Assembly: GCF_003171715.1 (NCBI RefSeq) | Contig: NZ_QGHL01000007.1 | Coordinates: 248,001-312,000, forward strand | Origin: Novosphingobium meiothermophilum | GTDB taxonomy: Bacteria; Pseudomonadota; Alphaproteobacteria; Sphingomonadales; Sphingomonadaceae | Length of the DNA: 64,000 bases | Reading direction: 5' to 3' | Shown: in pieces, positions 1-7,492 of the stretch | Layout of the letters: each line of letters starts with the position of its first letter | Numbering within the stretch: position 1 is the stretch's first letter | Position numbers and translations under genes: made by a program | The notes under the pieces: generated by a model | What the model was told of the DNA's origin: nothing | What the model saw: only the letters and a program-made list of their open reading frames with translations | Databases searched by the model: none

Positions 1-488
1 TGTTCACGGTTGCCACGAACCCCACGCCGGCCGACAACCTCTCGTTCGTGATCCAGACCGGTGCGGAAACCACGGACAATGTCACGCTGACAAGCGTTGC
101 CTTCGATGGCGACGTGCTCTTCGGAACGGGCAACACGGCCTATACGGCTGGCGGCACGCAGTCGCTCAAGGTCAACGATACGGTCGCGGGCGATGGCAGC
201 GGCGTGGCCAATGCCATCGCCACGATCACCAATGCCGATGCCGCGCTTGCCGCGGTCAGCGCCACGCGCGCGGGGCTTGGCGCCGGGCAGAACCGTCTGG
301 AATCGGTCATCAACAATCTCAACGACAACGTGACCAACCTATCCGATGCCCGCTCTCGCATCATGGATACCGATTATTCGGCGGAAACCACGCAGATGGC
401 CAAGGCGCAGATCCTCAGCCAGGCGTCCACCGCCATGATCGCGCAGGCCAATCAGGCCCAGCAGAACGTGCTCTCGCTCCTGAAGTAA
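1..488 (+). CDS. Flagellin, C-terminal part (5' end outside window)
   Basis: The reading frame is open from base 3 to the TAA at 486-488, so the gene begins before the window. The visible ~161 residues end in the helical flagellin C-terminal domain: a [14 protein letters not shown] segment, then [16 protein letters not shown], and the terminal QNVLSLLK, which matches the usual NVLSLL(R/K) end of bacterial flagellins. This domain packs into the D0/D1 core of the filament and carries the export and polymerisation surfaces. The upstream part is more variable and Thr/Ala/Asp-rich, as expected for the exposed domain. An inverted repeat follows the stop. Whether other flagellin copies lie upstream cannot be seen. 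Confidence 0.93.
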   Translation, partial: FTVATNPTPADNLSFVIQTGAETTDNVTLTSVAFDGDVLFGTGNTAYTAGGTQSLKVNDTVAGDGSGVANAIATITNADAALAAVSATRAGLGAGQNRLESVINNLNDNVTNLSDARSRIMDTDYSAETTQMAKAQILSQASTAMIAQANQAQQNVLSLLK

Positions 489-512
489 CCCCCTTCAGTC
501 GGGCCTCCACGG

Positions 513-548
513 GAAGGCGGATGCTGCCCTCGCGCGGTGTCCGCCTTC
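513..548 (+). terminator. Inverted repeat after the flagellin gene
   Basis: A perfect 9-bp stem, GAAGGCGGA (513-521) with TCCGCCTTC (540-548), encloses an 18-nt loop 25 bases after the flagellin stop. The following sequence has only a weak T-rich stretch, so it is a probable but not textbook intrinsic terminator. Confidence 0.5.
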
Positions 549-557
549 TCGTCGTAG

Positions 558-592
558 CTTTTGCTTGCGCAAGCGGCTCTGCCGCGCAAAAG
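558..592 (+). other. Inverted repeat just before lysK
   Basis: CTTTTGC (558-564) pairs with GCAAAAG (586-592), and the inside contains the self-complementary GCTTGCGCAAGC. The structure ends 10 bases before the chosen lysK ATG and would overlap its ribosome-binding region in a transcript. It may be the second half of the flagellin terminator region or a leader structure; nothing more can be said. Confidence 0.35.
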
Positions 593-602
593 GGCGGGCG
601 CT

Positions 603-2210
603 ATGACAGACGCCATCATCACCGCCGCCCAGACCTCCAAGGCTTGGCCCTTCGAGGAAGCCCGCAAGCTCATCAAGCGGTATCCCGGCGGCAAACGCGA
701 TGCATCAGGCAATCTCGTACCGGTCCTGTTCGAAACCGGATACGGACCGTCGGGCCTGCCGCATATCGGCACTTTTCAGGAAGTGCTGCGCACAACGCTG
801 GTGCGCCGCGCCTACGAGGTGCTGACAGGTGGCCACCCCACGCGCCTCGTCGCCTTCTCGGATGACATGGACGGCCTGCGCAAGGTTCCGGACAACGTGC
901 CCAACAAGCCGCTGCTTGATGCGCACCTGGGCCATCCCCTCAGCCGCATTCCCGATCCGTTCGGCAAGTTCGAAAGCTTCGCGCATCACAACAATGCGAT
1001 GCTGCGTGATTTCCTCGATCGTTTCGGCTTCGATTACGAGTTCGTCTCGGCCTCGGATCGCTACAATTCGGGTGCCTTCGACGAGGCCCTGAAGAATGTC
1101 CTGCGCAACTGGCAGGCGATCATGGACATCATGCTGCCTACCCTGCGTGAGGAACGCCGCAAGACCTATTCGCCGGTCCTGCCGGTGTCGCCCAGCACTG
1201 GCGAAGTGCTTCAGGTGCCGGTCGAGGTTGTTGACGCCGAAGCCGGCGTCGTCCGCTTTGCCGACAGCAACGGCGAGACGGTTGAACAGACCGTGCTTGG
1301 CGGCAAGTCCAAGCTGCAATGGAAGGTTGACTGGGCAATGCGCTGGGTTGCGCTGGGTGTAGATTATGAAATGTGCGGCAAGGATCTGACCGACAGCGTC
1401 ACCCAGTCGGGCAAGATCGCCCGCGTGCTTGGCGGCCAGCGCCCAGAAGGACTGATCTACGAGCTTTTCCTCGACGAAAAGGGGGAGAAGATCTCGAAGT
1501 CGAAGGGCAATGGCCTGACGATCGAGCAGTGGCTCGAATACGGCAGCGAGGAAAGCCTTGGCTTCTACCTGTTTCGTGAACCCAAGAGCGCCAAGTCGCT
1601 GCACGTGGGCATCATCCCGCGCGCGGTCGATGAATACTGGCAGTTCCGCGAGAAGCTGCCCGATCAGCCGGTTGAACAGCAGCTTGGCAATCCGGTGTGG
1701 CACCTCCTGCGGGCCAACGGCTATCAGGGCGGCGATGGCGACAGGCTGCCTGTCACTTATGGTCTTCTCCTGAACCTCGTCGGCGTGCTGGGCGCGCAGG
1801 CAACGCGCGATCAGGTCTGGTCCTATCTTGGCAACTATGTGGAGGATGCCGATCCTTCGGCGCATCCCGCGCTGGACGGTCTTGTCACCCGCGCGCTTGC
1901 CTACAACCGGGATTTCATCGCTCCTACACTCAAGCGCCGCAAGCCCGAAGGCAACGAGGCACTGGCCCTTGCCGCTCTCGATGAGGAACTTGCCGCAACC
2001 TCCGACGATGCGAGCGCCGAGGAACTTCAGAACATCGTCTATGAGATCGGCAAGGATCCCCACTACGGATTCGAAACCCTGCGCGACTGGTTCAGGTGCC
2101 TTTACGAAACCTTGCTGGGATCGAGCGCCGGGCCACGCATGGGCAGCTTCATTGCGCTTTATGGCATCGGCAATACCCGCAAGCTGATTGCCGAGGCCCT
2201 GGAAAGCTGA
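603..2210 (+). CDS. lysK: Lysyl-tRNA synthetase, class I (LysRS1)
   Basis: Charges tRNA-Lys with lysine in the cytoplasm. At 535 residues it has the size of class I LysRS, the Rossmann-fold enzyme found in archaea and many alphaproteobacteria, not the class II LysS. The HIGH-type signature reads PHIGTF at about residues 53-58, and the KMSKS-type signature reads KISKSKGN at about 295-302. The open frame extends upstream to a TTG at 561, but ATG 603 gives the expected N-terminus (MTDAIITAAQTSKAWPFEEA), so I chose it. The gene is convergent with the DUF885 gene, 19 bases away. Confidence 0.95.
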   Translation: MTDAIITAAQTSKAWPFEEARKLIKRYPGGKRDASGNLVPVLFETGYGPSGLPHIGTFQEVLRTTLVRRAYEVLTGGHPTRLVAFSDDMDGLRKVPDNVPNKPLLDAHLGHPLSRIPDPFGKFESFAHHNNAMLRDFLDRFGFDYEFVSASDRYNSGAFDEALKNVLRNWQAIMDIMLPTLREERRKTYSPVLPVSPSTGEVLQVPVEVVDAEAGVVRFADSNGETVEQTVLGGKSKLQWKVDWAMRWVALGVDYEMCGKDLTDSVTQSGKIARVLGGQRPEGLIYELFLDEKGEKISKSKGNGLTIEQWLEYGSEESLGFYLFREPKSAKSLHVGIIPRAVDEYWQFREKLPDQPVEQQLGNPVWHLLRANGYQGGDGDRLPVTYGLLLNLVGVLGAQATRDQVWSYLGNYVEDADPSAHPALDGLVTRALAYNRDFIAPTLKRRKPEGNEALALAALDEELAATSDDASAEELQNIVYEIGKDPHYGFETLRDWFRCLYETLLGSSAGPRMGSFIALYGIGNTRKLIAEALES

Positions 2211-2229
2211 GCTGCCGGAAGGCTAATCT

Positions 2230-4113
2230 TCAGCGCGCCGCACGGGTGGAGGCGATCCACCCGTGCACCTTGGCTTCCAGCACTTTCATCGGCAGCGCGC
2301 CGCTGCCCAGCACCTGATCGTGGAACTGGCGGATGTCGAAACGCGGGCCAAGCGCCGCCTGCGCTTCGGCGCGCAGCCGCTGAATGGTCAGCGCGCCGAT
2401 CTTGTAGGACAGCGCCTGACCGGGAATCACGATGTAGCGATCCACTTCCGCTTCCGCATCGCTGCGGCCCATGCCGGAATTGGCCAGCATGTAGTCAACC
2501 GCCTGATCGCGGCTCCAGCCTCTGGTGTGAAGGCCGGTATCCACCACCAGACGCATGGCCCGCAGCATCTCGTCATCCAGCGTGCCCCAGTGCGCCATCG
2601 GATCCTTGTACAACCCCATCTCATAGCCCAGCGTTTCGGCATAGAGCGCCCAGCCTTCGATATAGGCGGTATTGCCGCCGAACCGCTGAAAATCGGGCAG
2701 GGAGGTATTCTCCTGCGCAAGGCTGATCTGGAAATGGTGGCCGGGCGCGGCCTCGTGCAGGTAAAGCGTGGCAATTCCCGTCAGGAATCGGCTCTTGAGA
2801 TCGTAGGTGTTGAAGAAGAAGGTGCCCGGCTGGTGCCCGTCGGGCGATCCCTGCGCATAGCTGCCGCCCGCCTCGAACTTCGCGCGATAGGGCGGGTAGG
2901 GCTGTATCTGCAAGGGCGTGCGCGGCAGGTGCAGGAAATAGCGCGGAGCCAGCGCATCCACCTTGCGGCCGACCTGACGATAGCCTTCGGCCAGTTCCTG
3001 CTCGGTTCGGGGGTGAAAGCGCGGATCGCTGCGAATATGATCGAAGAAGCCCCGCAGCGGCCCTGCAAACCCCAGCTTGCGCTTCACCTCGTCCATTTCG
3101 CGCTGGATGCGGGCCACCTCTGCAAGGCCCAGTTCGTGCACTTCGTCGGGATCGAGATCGAGGGTCGTGTTGGCCCGCACCAGCGCCCGATACAGCGCCG
3201 CACCGCCAGGAAGCGCGGAAAGTCCCACCGTCTCGCGCGCGGCCTTGCGGTATTCGTCTGCCAGAAAATGCCGCAGTTCGCGGTAGGCTGGATAGATCTC
3301 GCGCCGGGTGACATTGAAGATCTCGCGCCGCAGGCGGACGCGTTCGGCGGCCGGGATGCTGTCCGGAAAGCGCCGCGCTGCCGCGAAGAAGGGCGATCGC
3401 TCCACCGGCTGCGCGAGCAGACCGTCAATCTGGGCAATCATGTTGTCAACGGTAAGGCGGGGCGCGGTCACGCCCCTGTTCATGCCCTCGCGGAATCGGG
3501 CTATCGCCTGATCGAACACCTCCGGCAGGGCGCGGTGCCGCGCGATCAGCAGGGCATAATCCTGCGCGCTGTCCAGAGCGATGCCGCTGCCCGGCGAGGA
3601 TATCTCCGGATAGGAAACATGAAAGCCGCCGAAATGGTGAAACGGCTGGACTTCGCTAATCGCCAGCGCTTCGGGTGTCAGCAAGGCCTGTTCGGCACGC
3701 TTGGCATCTTCCAGAACCGCGCGTGAAATCTGCCGTTCGGCATCAAGCTGGTCGGGCGCGATTGCTTCCAGCTCTGCCAGCGTTCGGGCATTGGCGGCGC
3801 GGTGCTCGGCGGCAAGGCGCGGCGTGAACAGCATCCGGAAAGCACTGGCGGACACAGGCTTGCCTTGCTGGATCGCCCCCAGAGGATCAAGGCCAAGCAT
3901 TTCGGCCTGATCGCGCGCAAACAGACGCTCAAGCCTTGCCGTGGCCGATGCTTCCGCGCGCAGCGGGGCTTGTGCCGCAGCTTCTTCCTGCGGTGCCGAT
4001 TGCCGGGGCTGCGGCGAAGAGGATGCCGGGCTGGCTGCAAGCAATGCAGCGGTGATGGCGCTACCTGTGATCTTCCGGATCGCGCAGGACAGCGGGCTGG
4101 CCCCGTCGCTCAT
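2230..4113 (-). CDS. DUF885-family metallopeptidase-like exported protein
   Basis: A 627-residue protein of the DUF885 family, thought to be zinc peptidases. An N-terminal hydrophobic stretch (ITAALLAASPASS) suggests export to the periplasm. The zinc signature HEAAPGHH lies near residues 450-460, within the family-typical YLHEAAPGHHFQISLAQE context. The frame can be read from a GTG at 4119, but ATG 4113 overlaps the stop of the upstream oxygenase gene as ATGA, which argues for translational coupling and decides the start. The substrate is unknown; family membership is clear, the peptidase activity is inferred. Confidence 0.88.
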   Translation of the reverse strand: MSDGASPLSCAIRKITGSAITAALLAASPASSSPQPRQSAPQEEAAAQAPLRAEASATARLERLFARDQAEMLGLDPLGAIQQGKPVSASAFRMLFTPRLAAEHRAANARTLAELEAIAPDQLDAERQISRAVLEDAKRAEQALLTPEALAISEVQPFHHFGGFHVSYPEISSPGSGIALDSAQDYALLIARHRALPEVFDQAIARFREGMNRGVTAPRLTVDNMIAQIDGLLAQPVERSPFFAAARRFPDSIPAAERVRLRREIFNVTRREIYPAYRELRHFLADEYRKAARETVGLSALPGGAALYRALVRANTTLDLDPDEVHELGLAEVARIQREMDEVKRKLGFAGPLRGFFDHIRSDPRFHPRTEQELAEGYRQVGRKVDALAPRYFLHLPRTPLQIQPYPPYRAKFEAGGSYAQGSPDGHQPGTFFFNTYDLKSRFLTGIATLYLHEAAPGHHFQISLAQENTSLPDFQRFGGNTAYIEGWALYAETLGYEMGLYKDPMAHWGTLDDEMLRAMRLVVDTGLHTRGWSRDQAVDYMLANSGMGRSDAEAEVDRYIVIPGQALSYKIGALTIQRLRAEAQAALGPRFDIRQFHDQVLGSGALPMKVLEAKVHGWIASTRAAR

Positions 4114-4787
4114 TTCCACGGGCGCGCCCTGTACCAGCGGGTCAGAACATACTTGACGCCGCGCACCACCGGCATCCCGGCATGCATGGCGCAGGGGTTG
4201 GGTGTGCCGTCGGGCTTCATGTTGTTCCAGATGAGCAGGGCGCCCGGCTGCGGCGGGATCGAAAGGTCGACCTTGGTGAAATCGGTCGTGCCGCCCTCTT
4301 CCACCGCGTTGAGATAGGCCATCGCGGTCCAGCTGCGCTGTCCGCCGCGCTTCTGCTCATCCTCCCAGAACGGTTGCGAAGGCAGAAAGTGATCGAAGTG
4401 GCCGCGAAACTCCTGGCCCGGCTGGTAGCGCTGCCCCTGTATCGTCTCGCCCAATGCCGGGTCTATGCCCATCAGATCGTCGATGCGCCGCTGAAGCATG
4501 AGGATGAAAGGATCGAAAGGGTCCATGTCTCCACTGTAGCTTGTCCGCCCGGTCTTGTCGGTTCCTTTGTAGGTTGGCGAGGGGCGGGCGACCGCATCCA
4601 CCTTGGCCATCAGCGTCGCGCACTCCGCTTCACTGAAAAACTGCGCAACACCAAAGATTTCCAGACCATCAACCGGAAGCTGATAGACGCCGGGATCAGC
4701 CCTGAGCCGCGCACGCACGATTTCCCCGACGCGCCTGAGCGCAATTGTCTGCGATGAAGACTGAGTTTTTCTGCGAAACAGCGACAT
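4110..4787 (-). CDS. 2-oxoglutarate/Fe(II)-dependent oxygenase, prolyl 4-hydroxylase-like
   Basis: A 225-residue protein with a C-terminal double-stranded beta-helix fold of the prolyl 4-hydroxylase alpha-subunit type. The iron facial triad is visible as His130 and Asp132 (GHFDHF) and His202 (MHAGMP). Lys212 (RGVKYVLTRWY) is in the position that binds the 2-oxoglutarate carboxylate. The GGTTDF segment near 165 is also typical of P4H-like proteins. It is the first gene of a coupled pair with the DUF885 peptidase (4-base overlap), so the two may act on the same peptide or protein substrate; that link is inferred. It has no signal peptide. Confidence 0.85.
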   Translation of the reverse strand: MSLFRRKTQSSSQTIALRRVGEIVRARLRADPGVYQLPVDGLEIFGVAQFFSEAECATLMAKVDAVARPSPTYKGTDKTGRTSYSGDMDPFDPFILMLQRRIDDLMGIDPALGETIQGQRYQPGQEFRGHFDHFLPSQPFWEDEQKRGGQRSWTAMAYLNAVEEGGTTDFTKVDLSIPPQPGALLIWNNMKPDGTPNPCAMHAGMPVVRGVKYVLTRWYRARPWK

Positions 4788-4868
4788 GCCAATAAACGTC
4801 TTGCTTCAATGCCTTCGGCTTCGCAAGAGCCGTCATTTAGTCCGATGTGGACGCTTAACGGCGAAATC

Positions 4869-4893
4869 CCCAAGCATTTTCTTTATGCTTGGG
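4869..4893. promoter_or_regulatory. Inverted repeat plus TTAACCAT in a divergent intergenic region
   Basis: CCCAAGCAT (4869-4877) and ATGCTTGGG (4885-4893) form a perfect 9-bp inverted repeat with a 7-base spacer, immediately followed by TTAACCAT (4894-4901). It lies between the minus-strand oxygenase gene and the plus-strand MarR-like gene. It could be an operator for the neighbouring regulator; it lacks the T-tract of an intrinsic terminator. TTAACCAT resembles a CtrA half-site. Confidence 0.4.
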
Positions 4894-5026
4894 TTAACCA
4901 TCCATCATGTTCAAAGAAGATAGCGGTCGCTGAAGGGTTGCAACTGGATACGGATTGAGCGCGGGGCGGCTCGGATTCTTCCAGTCAGAGCGGGGATATG
5001 GTGCCCGCAGCAGCCTTCTTTGTCCG

Positions 5027-5031
5027 GGAGG
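5027..5031 (+). promoter_or_regulatory. Ribosome binding site that decides a TTG start
   Basis: GGAGG (inside GGGAGGAG, 5026-5033) stands 8 bases before TTG 5040. The in-frame ATG at 4998 has no well-spaced Shine-Dalgarno sequence, so TTG is the better start for the MarR-like gene. Confidence 0.55.
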
Positions 5032-5039
5032 AGTATTGT

Positions 5040-5408
5040 TTGGACGCCTTCACCGACATGGAACTCGATAGCCTCAAGCTTGCCGTCGCACTTTACGCGC
5101 TCAGGCGCAAACGCGATGATGCCTGCGCGCGCAAGGGTCTGTTCGGAGAGCCAGGATGGGATATCCTGCTCGATCTCTACATTGCCGAACGGCGCAGGAC
5201 CGATGTTCAGGTTTCCAGCGTCTGCCTCGATGCGGGCGTGCCGTCCACCACGATCCTGCGCTGGATTGCGCGGCTCGAACAGGAAGGCCTGATATATCGC
5301 ATTGCCGACAGTTGCGATGCGCGCCGCCGCTATGTCCGCCTGACGGAGGATGGGCGTGAACTGATGCGCACTGTCCTGCGATCCATGTCGGGGGTTCTTG
5401 CGCCCTGA
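5040..5408 (+). CDS. MarR-like winged-helix transcriptional regulator
   Basis: About 122 residues. The middle reads like a winged helix-turn-helix: GEPGWDILLDLYIAERRR, then VSSVCLDAGVPSTTILRWIARLEQEGLI as the recognition helix, then a wing containing DARRRYVRLTEDGREL. This arrangement (helix, recognition helix, D-x-R-R wing) is typical of MarR-type regulators, but the protein is shorter than most because the dimerisation helices are reduced. I chose TTG 5040 for its strong RBS; ATG 4998 would add 14 residues. It is divergent from the oxygenase/peptidase pair and may regulate it. Effector unknown. Confidence 0.72.
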   Translation: MDAFTDMELDSLKLAVALYALRRKRDDACARKGLFGEPGWDILLDLYIAERRRTDVQVSSVCLDAGVPSTTILRWIARLEQEGLIYRIADSCDARRRYVRLTEDGRELMRTVLRSMSGVLAP

Positions 5409-5477
5409 CAAGATCGGCCCCTCTCACCCGCCGGGGTGAAAGAGGCCGATTGTGGCTGAACGAATACGGGAAATGCC

Positions 5478-6680
5478 CTACCAGAAGAAATCGTAAATAA
5501 CGTCGACGACTTCTCCTGAATAGATGTCGACCAGCAGGACATCGTCAAAGTAGCGGACCCAGCGATAGGGACCGTAGGCCGGAGGTAAACGGAACGCCCA
5601 GGGGTCATTGATCCAGTAACTGCTGGCAAAGAACCCCTGGTTCAGGAAAATGCCGATCGAAAGCCGGTTGTAGCCATAACCCCGGAAAGGTGCGTAATAG
5701 GGCGGGAGCCGGAACAGTGCGCGGTTGGCCTGACGGTAGCGGTTCCAGTCATAGCGGTTGTCACGACGCCAGCTGCCATCCCAGCGCCGATAGTCACCCT
5801 GATAGCCGCCGCGCGACCAGTTGTTGCCCTGCCAGGAATTGCTTCTCCAATCGTTGCGGCGCCAGTCGTTGTCGCGCCTGCCGCTGTTGGCCCAGGACCC
5901 GCCGCGATTGCCGTTCTGCCAGTTGTCGCGCCAGCGTTCGCCGTCGCGCCAGCGGTCGGTGCGGTCCCGGTCGCTATTCTGGCCGTTCCACCAGCTCCCG
6001 CGATTGCGCTCGTCCCGCCCCCGGTTACGATCCGTATAGGTGGTGTTTCGGCCTTCGCCGCCGCCGTCGCGGGCCTGATCGCGATTGCGCTCCCGGCTCC
6101 AGTCGCGCTCCCTGCCACGCTCACCCGCGCCAGTGCGGTTGTTGGTCCAGCGGCCATCTGCGCTGCCCTGCGCCATTCCCGGAGCCCCTGCAGCAGGATC
6201 AGCGCCACGGTTCGCGCCCCAAGAGCCACCGCTGCTCCAGTTCCGCGAGGGGGGCGCGCCGACGGGCACCGATGCGCCGCCTCCATTGGCATTGGCGGTA
6301 TCGCGCACGGGCGGGGCAGGGGGACTCATGCGTCCGTCCCTGTCCCCACGCCAATCGCCAGACGAGGGGCGCTGCGATGCGGCCGGAAAGGCTGGATTGG
6401 CCTGTGCCGATTCCCTTGCGGACCGAGGTGTTCCGGCGGATGCCTGTCCGCGTGGTTCAAATTGCGGCTGCGATGCAGTGCGTGCTCCCATGCCGTCGCC
6501 GCCGCGCATCCAGCCGCCCCTTGCGCCGCCATCCCTGCGGCTTTCGACCGCGCCGCTACTGCGCCAGTTCCCGCGCTGCTCGCTTTCCTGCGCCGCAGCC
6601 GTGGCAGGAACAGTGGCGGCGGCAATGCCTGCGGCCAGTGCCAGCAGAGCAGCGCTTCTGAAGATTGATTTGTCCGGCAT
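5478..6680 (-). CDS. RcnB-family exported protein with a long Arg/Asn/Gly/Trp-rich region
   Basis: A 400-residue secreted protein. ATG 6680, preceded by GAAAGGG, starts a clear signal peptide (SAALLALAAGIAAATVPATAAAQ). Residues ~30-320 are low complexity, dominated by Arg, Asn, Gly, Asp, Ser and Trp with runs such as WRRNDWRSNSWQGNNW. The C-terminal ~75 residues (YNRLSIGIFLNQGFF to VDVIYDFFW) resemble the RcnB domain, known from an E. coli periplasmic protein involved in nickel/cobalt homeostasis. E. coli RcnB is only about 110 residues, so the long central region is unusual. The frame extends upstream to 6794, but that adds a non-signal-like segment. Metal role is not shown here. Confidence 0.75.
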   Translation of the reverse strand: MPDKSIFRSAALLALAAGIAAATVPATAAAQESEQRGNWRSSGAVESRRDGGARGGWMRGGDGMGARTASQPQFEPRGQASAGTPRSARESAQANPAFPAASQRPSSGDWRGDRDGRMSPPAPPVRDTANANGGGASVPVGAPPSRNWSSGGSWGANRGADPAAGAPGMAQGSADGRWTNNRTGAGERGRERDWSRERNRDQARDGGGEGRNTTYTDRNRGRDERNRGSWWNGQNSDRDRTDRWRDGERWRDNWQNGNRGGSWANSGRRDNDWRRNDWRSNSWQGNNWSRGGYQGDYRRWDGSWRRDNRYDWNRYRQANRALFRLPPYYAPFRGYGYNRLSIGIFLNQGFFASSYWINDPWAFRLPPAYGPYRWVRYFDDVLLVDIYSGEVVDVIYDFFW

Positions 6681-6814
6681 GGTTGCCGACCCTTTCCGCT
6701 CGATGAGGCTTCGCCCAAACCGGATGCCTCGATAACTCCCGATAGATGATTCGCGCTGTCGGCTGGCTGAACCGGTAGCGCGCCATTCGTTCATGTTTGC
6801 ACGGAGAAAGATGA

Positions 6815-7405
6815 ATGGTCCTGGACCTTGAAAGTCTTCCCGGCGATGCCGCGCAGCGCCTTGCCGAAGCCGCGCGCAATCGTCGTCATGCCATGCATAC
6901 TCCGGTGATCGGCACGTCCGATGGTGATCTGCGCATCATGGTCCTGCGCGAGGCGCATGCCGATCTTGCCTGCCTTCGCTTTCACACTGACCTGCGCAGC
7001 CCAAAGGCGGTGCTGATCGGGCAAGGGGCGGCTGTCTCTGTGCTGGCCTATGATCCGGTCGAGCGCGTGCAACTGCGCATGAAGGGCACCGGGCGCATCG
7101 AGCATGAAGGGCCGGTGGCCGATGCCGCATGGGCATGTGCGGCCGCATCAAGCCGCAGATGCTATTTGGCCGAGGCGGGGCCGGGGGCTGAGCTTGGCAG
7201 GCCCGGTTCGGCATTGCCCGAAGCCTTGCTCGATCGCGCGCCGCTGCTGGAAGAAACGCTGCCGGGACGGGCGCATTTCGCCGTACTGCTGGTCGAAGTT
7301 CTCAGTCTTGACTGGCTGCGCCTCACGCATCGGGGCGGGGAACGCGCCCGCTTCGCCCGCAGCCATGCCGCTGCGCCGTGGGAAGGGGCATGGGTAGCGC
7401 CCTGA
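6815..7405 (+). CDS. Pyridoxamine 5'-phosphate oxidase-like FMN-binding protein
   Basis: A 196-residue protein whose first half follows the split-barrel FMN-binding pattern: DLRIMVLREAHADLACLRFHTDLRSPKAVLIGQGAAVSVLAYDP matches the (R)xVVLR...LxFHTDxRSxK order of pyridoxamine phosphate oxidase-like proteins. It differs from true PdxH by a divergent C-terminus, so a redox or flavin-storage function is as likely as vitamin B6 synthesis. GGAG 8 bases upstream supports ATG 6815. It is convergent with ettA and shares a bidirectional terminator with it. Confidence 0.7.
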   Translation: MVLDLESLPGDAAQRLAEAARNRRHAMHTPVIGTSDGDLRIMVLREAHADLACLRFHTDLRSPKAVLIGQGAAVSVLAYDPVERVQLRMKGTGRIEHEGPVADAAWACAAASSRRCYLAEAGPGAELGRPGSALPEALLDRAPLLEETLPGRAHFAVLLVEVLSLDWLRLTHRGGERARFARSHAAAPWEGAWVAP

Positions 7406-7426
7406 TCGGGCCTTCCTGATACAGGA

Positions 7427-7469
7427 AAGGCCCCGCAACCGCCCTGTTCAGATGCGGATGCGGGGCCTT
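7427..7469. terminator. Bidirectional terminator between convergent genes
   Basis: AAGGCCCCGCA (7427-7437) and TGCGGGGCCTT (7459-7469) form a perfect 11-bp stem with an inner CCGC/GCGG pair. The AA and TT ends give a short U-run in both directions. A second, overlapping hairpin (CCTTCCTG...CAGGAAAGG, 7411-7430) could form instead. Confidence 0.65.
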
Positions 7470-7492
7470 CTCCGCTCAGGTCGTCAGGCGCA

